Assembly: GCA_021730635.1 (NCBI GenBank)
Contig: JAJNNC010000002.1
Location: 744,001 to 808,000 of the forward strand
Direction of reading: 5' to 3'
Source of the DNA: Catalimonadaceae bacterium JC749
Lineage (GTDB): Bacteria; Bacteroidota; Bacteroidia; Cytophagales; Cyclobacteriaceae
DNA: 64,000 nt
A program made the position numbers and the translations under genes. The notes under the pieces were generated by a model. That model was not told the origin of the DNA, searched no databases, and worked only from the letters and a program-made list of their open reading frames with translations. Below are positions 52,964-61,720 of the stretch, piece after piece; position 1 is the first letter of the stretch; the number at the start of each line of letters is the position of its first letter.

Positions 52964-54049
52964 ATGACTCGTAACGATACCTATGTTGTGATTGCTGTGG
53001 GAAACACTGCCAGCAGTCATTTTTGGCCTTTTAGCAGAAGACATAAGCCTAAACAATTTTTGGATTTTTTAGGAACAGGCCGCTCTCTTCTGAAAGCTAC
53101 TTTTGAAAGATACAAAGGTATCTGTCCTGAAGAAAATATTTATGTAGTGGTCTCCAAAGATTATGCCCCTCTGGTTCATGAGCAGTTACCCCAATTGAGC
53201 CCGGAGCAGGTGCTGCTGGAGCCGGTGAGGAGAAATTCTGCTCCCAGTATCGCTTACGCTTGTCATAAAATTAAAAAAAGGGATCCTGATGCCGTTATTG
53301 TGGTGACTCCCACCGACCATATTGTGTTGGGAGAAGTGGCTTTCGTCAGAGATGTTCGAAAGGCCGTAGAGATTGCTTCTAATGATCAGGACAAGTTGCT
53401 GGTAGTGGGGATCAAGCCTCATAAACCCGAAGAAAATTACCGGTATATCCAGTATCATTATGATAGCGGCGGGGTGGTCAAGAAAGTAAAAACTTTTACG
53501 GAAAAGCCGCAGCAAGAACTGGCAGAACTGTTTCTCAACAGTGGTGACTTTGCCTGGAATACGGACATTTATGTGTGTCATGTAGAAGCCCTCCTGACAG
53601 CCTACAGAAAATACCTGCCCGAGGTAGCCGAAATCTTTGAAGAAGGAGAAGGGTTCTATCTGACCCCGGAAGAAAATTCTTTTATACAGCGCGCCTACTC
53701 TCACTGCAAAAGCGTTTCCGTAACGACCGGCATCCTGGAGAAAGCAGAGAATATTTATATGATCCTGGGAAACTTTGACTGGGCTGGTATTCATTCTTGG
53801 AATTCTTTGTTCGACCTGAAATCCAAAGATAGCCACCACAATGTGACAGAAGGCAATACCTTGCTCTATAGCAGTAAGCATTGCCTGGTCAAAGGAACGC
53901 CGGATAAACTTATTGTGCTGCATGATCTGGAAGGATACCTGGTGGTGGATACCAAGGATGTACTGTTGATATGCCCCCGGCATTTGGAGGATAAGCTCAA
54001 AAATTTAACCAGCCACATCCGAGAGAAAAAGGGAGATCAATACCTTTAA
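52964..54049 (+). CDS. Mannose-1-phosphate guanylyltransferase-like protein with altered active-site loop
   Basis: 361 residues, the length and order of ManC-type enzymes: KPKQFLDFLGTGRSLLKATF, VVSKDYAPLVHEQLPQL, LLEPVRRNSAPSIAYACHKI, VTPTDHIVL, YRYIQYHY, VKTFTEKP, GDFAWNTDIYV, NFDWAGIHSWNSLFDL. The N-terminal nucleotide-binding signature, normally AGGxGxRFWP, reads GNTASSHFWP (residues 13-22): all glycines and the arginine are replaced. This should impair GTP binding, so it may be a regulator or non-catalytic paralogue. It overlaps rlmB by 4 nt at the 3' ends. Confidence 0.82.
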   Translation: MTRNDTYVVIAVGNTASSHFWPFSRRHKPKQFLDFLGTGRSLLKATFERYKGICPEENIYVVVSKDYAPLVHEQLPQLSPEQVLLEPVRRNSAPSIAYACHKIKKRDPDAVIVVTPTDHIVLGEVAFVRDVRKAVEIASNDQDKLLVVGIKPHKPEENYRYIQYHYDSGGVVKKVKTFTEKPQQELAELFLNSGDFAWNTDIYVCHVEALLTAYRKYLPEVAEIFEEGEGFYLTPEENSFIQRAYSHCKSVSVTTGILEKAENIYMILGNFDWAGIHSWNSLFDLKSKDSHHNVTEGNTLLYSSKHCLVKGTPDKLIVLHDLEGYLVVDTKDVLLICPRHLEDKLKNLTSHIREKKGDQYL

Positions 54050-54795
54050 TTTCTCTGCCGGGTCGCTTCGTATAACATCATGGCTGCAGCCACGGAGACA
54101 TTTAGAGAAGCAATGCGCCCATAGAGAGGGATGCTGGCCTTCTCATCGGCAAGCTTCAGGTATTCGGGGGAAATGCCATCTTCTTCTGATCCTAACAGAA
54201 AAGCAATGGGACCTCGCAGATCAACGTCCGCAATGGGGACCTGTGCCTTTTCTGTGCAGGCAATCACGCGGAAGCCACTGGATCGTAGGTACGATAAGGT
54301 TTCCTTTAAATGCTCTTCACGGCATACTGGTATCATATGGAGCGCTCCTGCCGATGTTTTGACAGCATCGCCACTGATTCTGGCACTTCCTTTGGCCGGA
54401 ATCACAATGCCATGAACGCCCATACACTCCGCCGTGCGGGCAATTGCCCCGAAATTACGGACGTCTGTTACCCGGTCTAATAGCAGAATCAAAGGGTCTT
54501 TTCCCTGCTGGAAGCACTGGTTGACAATATTGTCCAAAGAGGCGTAGCTAATGGCTGAAAGAAAACCGATGACACCCTGGTGATTTTTTTTGGTCATCCG
54601 GTTGAGCTTCTCCACCGGCACTTTTGAAACAGGAATGTGATAGTCGCGGATGAGGGAAAGCAGTTCCTGAGAAAGTTCGTTTTTTAAGCCTTTCTGCAAA
54701 AACAGTTTATCCAGCTCCTTGCCGGCTGTAATGGCTTCCATCACAGCCCGGGTGCCAAATATCATTTCCTTTCTATGATCAGTTGCTTGGTCCAT
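54046..54795 (-). CDS. rlmB: 23S rRNA 2'-O-ribose methyltransferase (TrmH/RlmB family)
   Basis: 249 residues. N-terminal substrate-binding domain (IFGTRAVMEAITAGKELDKL, VPVEKLNRMTKKNHQGVIGF) and SPOUT domain with the three family motifs: LDRVTDVRNFGAIARTAECM, ILLGSEEDGIS-like FLLGSEEDGISPEYLKLADE, and IPLYGRIASLNVSVAAAMML. RlmB methylates G2251 in the 23S peptidyl-transferase centre; the closest alternative is another SpoU methylase. Its start overlaps the stop of the GWxTD gene by one base (TAATG), so the two are translationally coupled. Confidence 0.92.
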   Translation of the reverse strand: MDQATDHRKEMIFGTRAVMEAITAGKELDKLFLQKGLKNELSQELLSLIRDYHIPVSKVPVEKLNRMTKKNHQGVIGFLSAISYASLDNIVNQCFQQGKDPLILLLDRVTDVRNFGAIARTAECMGVHGIVIPAKGSARISGDAVKTSAGALHMIPVCREEHLKETLSYLRSSGFRVIACTEKAQVPIADVDLRGPIAFLLGSEEDGISPEYLKLADEKASIPLYGRIASLNVSVAAAMMLYEATRQRN

Positions 54796-56042
54796 TACTG
54801 CAATACTTTTCTTCCTTTACGCCAGAGATCGATATTTCTGAACCAGAATTTTTTATAATCCTCGTCGGGTACCAGGTTGTAATGGCTGTCGGTATAAATG
54901 TTTTTTACCTTCACAAAAGAAAAGGAAAGGTCTATGAGATCCCGGTCGGCATCGTATACCCATACTTCGCGTTCGTTTTCACGGAATACCTGATCGGGCA
55001 CACCATACAATACAAACACCATCCCCTGCCCGGTTTTCCAGCCTTCTTTATAGGTGGTGAACAGCCGGTTGGCTTCTGTCACCTGTCGGTAGTAATCCCG
55101 GATCACCCCTTTAGCTCTTTCCTGAGAACGGGTGATCTTCAACCAATATTTATCCAGGGCTTCTTTGGCCTCGGCACTCTCTTCTATCATGTCCATTTCT
55201 TCCGACGTACTGATGTACCTGAGGGGCTCGATCAACTCCTGGGCTGTGACAAACCGCGGAAAATATTTGTCGCTGATACGAAAAGAAATGCCGGAAAGGG
55301 AGGTAGTGTCTGTCTGTACAAAATACAACCCTGTGTTTTCAAAGGTAAGGGGCTCGTTGAGAGGCACTGAAAAAAGCGAGTCGATGCTGAGGTTTTGTTG
55401 CGCTTCCGTGCTGCGCACCGCCATAGGCGGGGGGTTCGGCAAAAAGTCGTGGGCATAATGGTAAATGAATGCCTGCGGCGTGGTCTGGTACACAGAGACC
55501 AGCCGGAAACTGTCGTCTTGCTCTATGTAGTTTTTAAAAATAGGAATATCTTCCTCGGAGCGCATGGTCAGCAAATCGGTAAGGGGAAAACTGGTATCTG
55601 TTTCCAGGGAGATGTCAAAGCGATACTCAGTGTTTGTGCCTTCAACATTCTGTTGAACATAGACAAAAACATAACGTGCCTCATTCTCTATCGGCACAGT
55701 GAAACGGTAGAAATACACATTGTCTTCCTGTTTGATGAGCTGTTCGGGACGAAGATTTTCATTACTGACTATATTTCCCTTTTGATAATCGCTCCTGATC
55801 TCATAGCGAATAGCGGGGGACCCGTTCTGCTCTTCCCCTCTTGCCTCCACCCGCAAAAAAATGGTAGCCTCCTGCGTTCCCATGGCTACCCGATTGTCCA
55901 CCAGCACGGGGGCATTTCTGTCGTACATATACTGAATATTGGTTTGCGCAAGATTGGCATCTTGAGCCCGGGCCTTGTGTTGAATACTCGCCCAGACTCC
56001 TGCTATCAGGATAAGACAGGTTAGGTGTTTGTGCAACTTCAT
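54795..56042 (-). CDS. GWxTD domain-containing exported protein
   Basis: 415 residues with an N-terminal signal sequence (LTCLILIAGVWASIQHKARA). Two parts: a beta-rich N-terminal half (about 30-220) and the GWxTD domain (about 280-400), with YWLKITRSQERAKGVIRDYY, a GWKTG variant of the name motif followed by QGMVFVLYGVPDQVFREN and REVWVYD. The family is widespread in Bacteroidota, function unknown, probably periplasmic. The fifth motif residue is G instead of D. Upstream partner of rlmB through a TAATG overlap; a terminator separates it from DUF2723. Confidence 0.88.
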   Translation of the reverse strand: MKLHKHLTCLILIAGVWASIQHKARAQDANLAQTNIQYMYDRNAPVLVDNRVAMGTQEATIFLRVEARGEEQNGSPAIRYEIRSDYQKGNIVSNENLRPEQLIKQEDNVYFYRFTVPIENEARYVFVYVQQNVEGTNTEYRFDISLETDTSFPLTDLLTMRSEEDIPIFKNYIEQDDSFRLVSVYQTTPQAFIYHYAHDFLPNPPPMAVRSTEAQQNLSIDSLFSVPLNEPLTFENTGLYFVQTDTTSLSGISFRISDKYFPRFVTAQELIEPLRYISTSEEMDMIEESAEAKEALDKYWLKITRSQERAKGVIRDYYRQVTEANRLFTTYKEGWKTGQGMVFVLYGVPDQVFRENEREVWVYDADRDLIDLSFSFVKVKNIYTDSHYNLVPDEDYKKFWFRNIDLWRKGRKVLQ

Positions 56043-56063
56043 GCTTTTACAAGCTTATATAAA

Positions 56064-56089
56064 ACTGGTACACGCAGGGTGTGTCCAGT
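56064..56089 (-). terminator. Terminator after the DUF2723 gene
   Basis: ACTGG-t-ACAC (56064-56073) pairs with GTGTCCAGT (56081-56089) with one bulged base and a 7-nt loop. On the minus strand TTTTATA follows. It lies 80 bp after the DUF2723 stop and before the GWxTD start. Confidence 0.6.
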
Positions 56090-56168
56090 TAAATGGGTTT
56101 TTCAGTAACAATGTAGTGGCGTACTGCCTGATGCTCAACCATAAGGAAAAATTTCCGCTCCCTCATGG

Positions 56169-59100
56169 TTAGTTGATCTGATTATAATATTTCAACAGAG
56201 TATCTTCATACTTCTTGCCAAGCTCACTTTGTCCCGCACTGGTCAGTGCTCTGGAGATTTCATTGAGAATGATCATCTGCTTTTGTCTTTCATACCCGTA
56301 ATTACCTCCTTCTTCCTGCATATAAGATAACATAGCATCGGCCCGGTCTCCAATGATTTGCGCTACCTCCTTGGCTTTTTCATCTTCTCCTACTTCAAAA
56401 AGCAGTTGTATAGACTGGGCCGTTACATAGTCATAAGGGATGGCTACATCGGGCATCAGTGCCAGGCTCTTGTTCAAAGTCTCCCGTGCCTGCTCTGTTT
56501 TGCCTTCATCTAACAGGGCTCTGGCCAAACTGTTAAAGCTCGATCGGTGGTTTAAGGCAAAATTCCGGTAATCTTCACTATAGTATACTTCAGGGTTGTC
56601 CAGCTCACGCCAGAAGAAATTTTGCGTCATATTTTCATGCATTACTTCCGTGTTGACCAACTCATCAGAAGGGTCCGGGTTGACGATAGGTAAGAGGCGG
56701 TAAGCCGTTCCTTCCTGTATCACATTGGCCCTCAGGTCTATGTTGACACCCATCAGGGAAGTATTATTGAAATAAATAGGTCGTTCCCATTGGTTGGTCA
56801 GCATCAGGTCAAGAATCATCAGATCCTTTTTCTCCAGGGCCCTGCCTTTCAGATTAATATACATCCGGTCTGTATACAGGTTTTGCATACTGGTAGGGAT
56901 GATGTCATTCAGTTGGGGCGACAAAGATCTTTCAGTAGCCGAAACCGCGGTTGCCGTATCCGCTGGCTCTTCATTGACTTGTACGGTTTTGACATCCAGG
57001 TAAAAGCTTCTGGCCGGCACGGTGTTGTACTCTGCCCGGGCGTTAGGCATTTTCAGTGCGGGCGAATTTTCTTTGATCAGTTTGATATACTGTTCCAGGT
57101 TTATCGCTCCTTTGATATTGGGTCTTTCCACATACGGCAGGTAATCGTTAGGCCCACCCTGCTTATAGTTTTCTTTGGTCAGCGAAAAAGGAAGCGGCTC
57201 CGACTCATAAGCGGGCCGCGTCATCTGCTCGATATACCAGTCGGTGTTGAAATAGCTGAGCACGATAACCCGTACATCCGTACGGAATCCTTCCACTTCC
57301 TGTACATACCACAGGGGAAAGGTGTCATTGTCACCACCGGTAAACAAAATGGCGTTAGGCGCACAGGAGGCCAGGAAATTCCTGGCAGAATCCACAGAAA
57401 AAAACCGGTTGGAACGATCATGGTCATCCCAGCCTACCACGCCCATCAGCAGGGGAACAGAAAGGCAAATCAAGGCAGCAGCGGCACCTGCAGCAATTCT
57501 TTTTTTGATAAACTGGTGAAGGAACTGACCTACAGCCATCACACCAAAGCCGATCCACATGGCAAAGGCGTAAAAAGAACCGGCATAAATATAATCCCGT
57601 TCTCTGGGCTCTACCGGTGGCGAGTTCAGATAAACCACCAGGGCGATGCCCGTCAGGAGAAATAGCATGCCCACCACAGAAAATCCCTTGATATCTTTCC
57701 GGTACTGGTAGAACAAGCCAATCAGGCCTAGGAGGAGTGGCAGCATGTAAAAGTTATTTCGGGCTTTGTTTTCAGCCAGGGCTTCCGGTACATCACTATC
57801 CGTATCCCAGGGCATCAGCCAGCCTGCATCCTTGATATCACTTTCCCTGCCTACAAAATTCCACATAAAGTACCGCATATACATGTGGCCTACCTGATAG
57901 CGGAAAAAGAAACCCAGATTATCTGCAAAGTTAGGCTCTTCATTAGGCCGCAGGTTCATCCATTGCCGGTATAGTTCTACGTGGTTATCCTGTGTGCTAT
58001 ACGCTCTGGGAAAGATAGTACTCTTCTTGGGATCATAAATGTTGTCCAGCTTATAATCCGTGACAATATATTCTTCTTCCCCTTTTTCATAAATCGGAGC
58101 CCCTTGCTGCTGGTCTATCAGGTCTGCTGTGAAATATTGCCCATAGGCCAGTGGCCGACTGCCATATTGCTCGCGTTTCAGATAAGAAACAAAGCTGATG
58201 ATCGTTTCCGGATTATTCTCATCGATGGGTGGATTGTAATTGGAACGAATCAGCACCACGGCATAAGAAGAGTAGCCAATCAGGATAAAAGTTAAGCCTA
58301 GCAGTAGCGTATTCAGCAATACCTTTTGATGCTTATAGGAATAAAACAACCCATAGACCAAACCACCCAGTAGCAACAGGACAAACACAGCCAGACCGGA
58401 TCCGAAGGGAAGTCCGAGGCTGTTGACAAAAAATACCTCAAAGGAACCTGCCAGCGACGGAAGGCCGGGAATGATGCCTACCATGATCAGGCCGATCAGG
58501 ATCAGACTGAGCAGAAGGGTGACAAAGACGCCGCGGGTGGTGGTTTTATATTTATGAAAGTAGTAAATCAATCCTAAGGCAGGGAGCGTGACCAGGTTCA
58601 GCAAGTGAACACCAATAGACAACCCCATCATGTAGGCGATCAGAATCAGCCAGCGGTTGGCAGCGGTCGGAGAGGTAATGTGCTCCCACTTGAGAATAGC
58701 CCAGAAAACAAAAGCCGTAAAGAAAGAAGAGAGTCCGTAGACTTCGGCTTCGGTGGCGGAAAACCAGAAGGAATCGGAAAAGGTATAGGCCAGCGCGCCA
58801 ATGAATCCACTTCCTATCAGCCATACGGCCTGTTCCTTGGTTTCCGCCCCATGCTGTACTTTGAGAATTTTTTTGGCCAGCAGGGTGATAGTCCAGTGTA
58901 GAAACATGACTGTGGCAGCACTGCTCAGGACGCTAATCAAATTAACCATCAAGGCCACCAGTTCCCGGTTATCACCTGCCAGCAGGGAAAACATACGGCC
59001 CAGCAGCAGGAAAAAAGGAGCGCCCGGTGGGTGAGGGACCTCCAGTTTATAAGAAACGGCAATAAATTCGCCACAATCCCAGAAGCTGGCAGTCTCCTCC

Positions 59101-59180
59101 ACCGTAAGGGCATATACGATGGTGGCGATGATAAATATGAACCAGCCTGCTAAATTATTTAGAGTTTTGTAACGCAACAT
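56169..59180 (-). CDS. DUF2723 (TMEM260-like) multispanning membrane protein
   Basis: 1003 residues. N-terminal membrane part with about 12 TMs and the family signature TASFWDCGEFIAVSYKLEVP, HPPGAPFFLLLGRMF (about 28-62), typical of GT-C-fold glycosyltransferases; the acidic residues in DCGE are the likely catalytic site. A soluble central part holds DNDTFPLWYVQEVEGFRTDV. The last ~130 residues look like TPR helices (GKTEQARETLNKSLALMPDV). The family includes protein O-mannosyltransferases, so a role in protein O-glycosylation is plausible but inferred. Single gene. Confidence 0.9.
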   Translation of the reverse strand: MLRYKTLNNLAGWFIFIIATIVYALTVEETASFWDCGEFIAVSYKLEVPHPPGAPFFLLLGRMFSLLAGDNRELVALMVNLISVLSSAATVMFLHWTITLLAKKILKVQHGAETKEQAVWLIGSGFIGALAYTFSDSFWFSATEAEVYGLSSFFTAFVFWAILKWEHITSPTAANRWLILIAYMMGLSIGVHLLNLVTLPALGLIYYFHKYKTTTRGVFVTLLLSLILIGLIMVGIIPGLPSLAGSFEVFFVNSLGLPFGSGLAVFVLLLLGGLVYGLFYSYKHQKVLLNTLLLGLTFILIGYSSYAVVLIRSNYNPPIDENNPETIISFVSYLKREQYGSRPLAYGQYFTADLIDQQQGAPIYEKGEEEYIVTDYKLDNIYDPKKSTIFPRAYSTQDNHVELYRQWMNLRPNEEPNFADNLGFFFRYQVGHMYMRYFMWNFVGRESDIKDAGWLMPWDTDSDVPEALAENKARNNFYMLPLLLGLIGLFYQYRKDIKGFSVVGMLFLLTGIALVVYLNSPPVEPRERDYIYAGSFYAFAMWIGFGVMAVGQFLHQFIKKRIAAGAAAALICLSVPLLMGVVGWDDHDRSNRFFSVDSARNFLASCAPNAILFTGGDNDTFPLWYVQEVEGFRTDVRVIVLSYFNTDWYIEQMTRPAYESEPLPFSLTKENYKQGGPNDYLPYVERPNIKGAINLEQYIKLIKENSPALKMPNARAEYNTVPARSFYLDVKTVQVNEEPADTATAVSATERSLSPQLNDIIPTSMQNLYTDRMYINLKGRALEKKDLMILDLMLTNQWERPIYFNNTSLMGVNIDLRANVIQEGTAYRLLPIVNPDPSDELVNTEVMHENMTQNFFWRELDNPEVYYSEDYRNFALNHRSSFNSLARALLDEGKTEQARETLNKSLALMPDVAIPYDYVTAQSIQLLFEVGEDEKAKEVAQIIGDRADAMLSYMQEEGGNYGYERQKQMIILNEISRALTSAGQSELGKKYEDTLLKYYNQIN

Positions 59181-59357
59181 GAATACTTTCGACTTTTCAA
59201 AAACTCCGCAAAGGTAATGTAAAGTACATGTGGAGTAAAATGATTTGCAAGAATACCTAAATTTTATAAGAATTTACATCAATAAATCCTTTAATTATTT
59301 CTCACTAATACGAATGAAACGCTCTTAAGAATGTATTTATGATAAAAGATAGAAAAA

Positions 59358-60044
59358 TTAATCCCTTCGGGCTGTCAGCGGACCTGACGCAAGCAATTGA
59401 TGGTTGATCTCCGGATAATCTTCCGTTATTTTTTCTTTGATCGTTTGCATGGCCGTCTTAAAAGCTTTGATGTTGGATAAGCGGTAAGCATCCGTGGTAC
59501 GGTAGCCACGCCACAGGGCAATCGGTACTTTGCTGTAGCCGGTGGCGGCATACCGGGCGACCAGTTGCTGACGCGAATCATAGACTTCCACTTCCAGTTC
59601 CAGATGCGTCATATGATTGTTGAAAGGAAAACCGAATAGGTTTGGAACAAAGAAAGTAGCCAGGGAAACCATAGCACTCACCGGGCTATACCGGCATTCT
59701 CCCGTCACTATTTTACAGGTAATGTAACCGTACTTTTTCCCTTTAGGGTTTGTCAGATTGTCTTTTACTTCTCTATCAAACAGCATGATGGCATCCTGTA
59801 TGCGAATATCCCTGACATACGGAGGCCGGTGATGTGGCCGTTGCCAGTTTTCTTCATAAGGGTACGGATGATGAATAGTGTGGTCGTTCCAGTAAAAAGT
59901 TTCCAGACTGATCGTATCAACGGCAGCAAAAAGGGAAGGAAGCAGAGGAGGATGGGCTGATTCGGGCCTGAATTCATCAAAGGAGATGGATCGGCAGGCA
60001 CAGCATAGTAAAATACAGGCTACAAAAAGTTTTAAGATATGCAT
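59358..60044 (-). CDS. Putative lipoprotein of unknown function
   Basis: 228 residues from ATG 60044; the frame also opens at a TTG one codon upstream. The signal (MHILKLFVACILLCCACRS) ends in a lipobox-like CAC with C17 as likely lipidated residue. The mature part has an His/Pro/Tyr-rich stretch (NDHTIHHPYPYEENWQRPHH) and ends with the helix AFKTAMQTIKEKITEDYPEI. A hydrophobic stretch near 130-145 (PVSAMVSLATFFVPNLFGFP) could touch the membrane. No family recognised. Confidence 0.75.
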   Translation of the reverse strand: MHILKLFVACILLCCACRSISFDEFRPESAHPPLLPSLFAAVDTISLETFYWNDHTIHHPYPYEENWQRPHHRPPYVRDIRIQDAIMLFDREVKDNLTNPKGKKYGYITCKIVTGECRYSPVSAMVSLATFFVPNLFGFPFNNHMTHLELEVEVYDSRQQLVARYAATGYSKVPIALWRGYRTTDAYRLSNIKAFKTAMQTIKEKITEDYPEINHQLLASGPLTARRD

Positions 60045-60168
60045 CAAGCATGAATTTACATATTTCAGGAGGGAATGTAAATATGCCAGATGATTTTCTG
60101 TATATCACGGAAACGTTTCTTTTCCAAGGGACGAAATGAGCATCAGCAACCAGAGGCTTTGTAAAAGG

Positions 60169-60223
60169 CAAAAGTCAGAAGACAGATCCCGGGTACAAAA
60201 CCAGATTTCTGTTCTCTGACTTT
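60169..60223 (-). terminator. Terminator after the DUF2911 gene
   Basis: AAAAGTCAGA (60169-60178) pairs perfectly with TCTGACTTTT (60214-60223). Inside, ACAGA/TCTGT continues the stem after a two-base mismatch. Both strands end in short T-runs, so it may work in both directions. It starts 58 bp after the DUF2911 stop. Confidence 0.65.
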
Positions 60224-60280
60224 TTCTGTTTGTATAACAAGGTTTGTTACTTTTCCTTCAGACCAAACTTCGTTTGAAAA

Positions 60281-61135
60281 CTAGTCCAAAGACTCGATGA
60301 GTTGTTCGTTCAGCCTCACATAATCCATATTGCCATTTTCTTCTGCTAACTTCATAGACTTTTGGGCGGCTTCCAGGGCCTGCTGTTCATTATTATTCTT
60401 GGCATGAATCTTTGCTTGCAGGTGCAACATCCAGTATTTCGTATCATCCAGGGAGACCGCTTTATCAATCCATTCCTGTGCTTTTTGTAAATCTTTATTG
60501 TTGGTGAAGTAGTAGCTGGCTGCCTGAAAATACAATCCTGCATTGTCACCGGCTTGTGCCATCTGTTGCTCAATCTGTGCCATGACTTGCTCATCCACAT
60601 CCGCATCCTCTATGCTGAAAGCTACTTTGGTGTTGGCCCAAAGCAAATGAATCTTCGCTGCTTGATCGGTCACATCAGAAAACAAAATAGTAAAGGTTTC
60701 TACAGGCTCCTTGGCATTGCCAACCGGCACCTTGAAACGGGCTGCCTCTTCGCTTTCCTGATATTCTGTGGTACTACTCTCCAGGTTTTTATTCAAAATG
60801 ATGGTCCACTCTTTTTTGCCTGGGATGGTATATAAGGCATAATCTCCGGCCGGTATTTCCTTGCCTTCTACCTCCATCGCATCGCTCAAACTGATTTTTG
60901 TGGCAGCATTAGCCCCGGTGCGCCATATAGCATCAAAAGGAACGAGATCTCCAAATATTTTTCGCCCTTTCATGCCCGGCCGGGAATATGTGATGGTAAC
61001 CTCAGATAATCCTACCTTTTGACTGACAGTAGCCAGAGGACTGGGTTGTGGCATGTTGATCTGTGCCTTTACCCAGGAAACAGACGCCAGCAGACAACAT
61101 AGTGTAATGAGAAGAAGGTTTTTGGGTGCATTCAT
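60281..61135 (-). CDS. DUF2911 domain exported protein
   Basis: 284 residues from ATG 61135, which gives a clean signal peptide (MNAPKNLLLITLCCLLASVS); an earlier in-frame start at 61192 would spoil it. DUF2911 domain (about 25-165): VSQKVGLSEVTITYSRPGMK, GRKIFGDLVPFDAIWRTGAN, PAGDYALYTIPGKKEWTIIL. The C-terminal third contains TPR-like helices (KDLQKAQEWIDKAVSLDDTK). Function unknown; probably periplasmic. Confidence 0.9.
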   Translation of the reverse strand: MNAPKNLLLITLCCLLASVSWVKAQINMPQPSPLATVSQKVGLSEVTITYSRPGMKGRKIFGDLVPFDAIWRTGANAATKISLSDAMEVEGKEIPAGDYALYTIPGKKEWTIILNKNLESSTTEYQESEEAARFKVPVGNAKEPVETFTILFSDVTDQAAKIHLLWANTKVAFSIEDADVDEQVMAQIEQQMAQAGDNAGLYFQAASYYFTNNKDLQKAQEWIDKAVSLDDTKYWMLHLQAKIHAKNNNEQQALEAAQKSMKLAEENGNMDYVRLNEQLIESLD

Positions 61136-61720
61136 AATTGTAAAGTTAACGCAGTTAATTTTTTCACTGCAATGATAAGTGGATACTCCCATTTTTCAAA
61201 CAAAGCGTGGGCTGACAAATATCCCAGACCGTGCACAGCAGTAGACCATGAGCTGCTTTTGAGTCAGTGTGGATAGGGTTTGTGGATCATACATTATCTA
61301 ACCAAAAATTTCCGAGAAAATAATAAAGGTTTAAACCCGCCTTGTCTCAATGGCTTATAGATTGGCCGGAAGTATGATAAAATAAAGGATTATTTGGGTA
61401 ATATAAAGTAAGTTTCTTTCCCCAGATTGTCAGATATTTATAGTTATTTTTCTTCTTGCAGAAAAATGTGGTCTTGCGTATCTCATTTTAAGAATTTTAG
61501 ACGTTTCTATTAAATAAGTACTTTTTGTCTATTAATACTCTTTCATTTATCTAGTTGATTAGTAAAGGCAGTCATAATTATATGGCTGTTTTTTTTTATT
61601 TTGCCCTATGACCGTCGTGTTGGAGAAGCTAATCCGCTACCCATCGTTCCTGAACACAGGGGCAAGCATCCTCCCAGCCGGCATCGTTATCCAATGTCAC
61701 AGACACTAAATAAGCCTTTG
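61136..61720. other. Long AT-rich intergenic region
   Basis: About 585 bp between divergent genes with no supported coding frame. The open frame from 61601 into the DUF885 gene lacks protein-like character before the signal peptide. It holds the strong terminator at 61569-61597. A TACTTTTTG near 61520 is only a rough -7 match. Confidence 0.6.
61569..61597 (+). terminator. Strong intrinsic terminator with no visible gene
   Basis: CAGTCATA (61569-61576) pairs with TATGGCTG (61581-61588) with one T-G wobble and a 4-nt loop, followed by nine T residues (61589-61597). No + strand gene precedes it within 400 bp. It may end a small RNA or act as an attenuator in the leader of the DUF885 gene, whose start is about 125 bp further on. 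Confidence 0.7.

Noticed and set aside
61601-61720. N-terminal extension of the DUF885 protein
   Set aside because: The extra 40 residues are not protein-like and would bury the signal peptide; the start directly follows the T-tract of a terminator.
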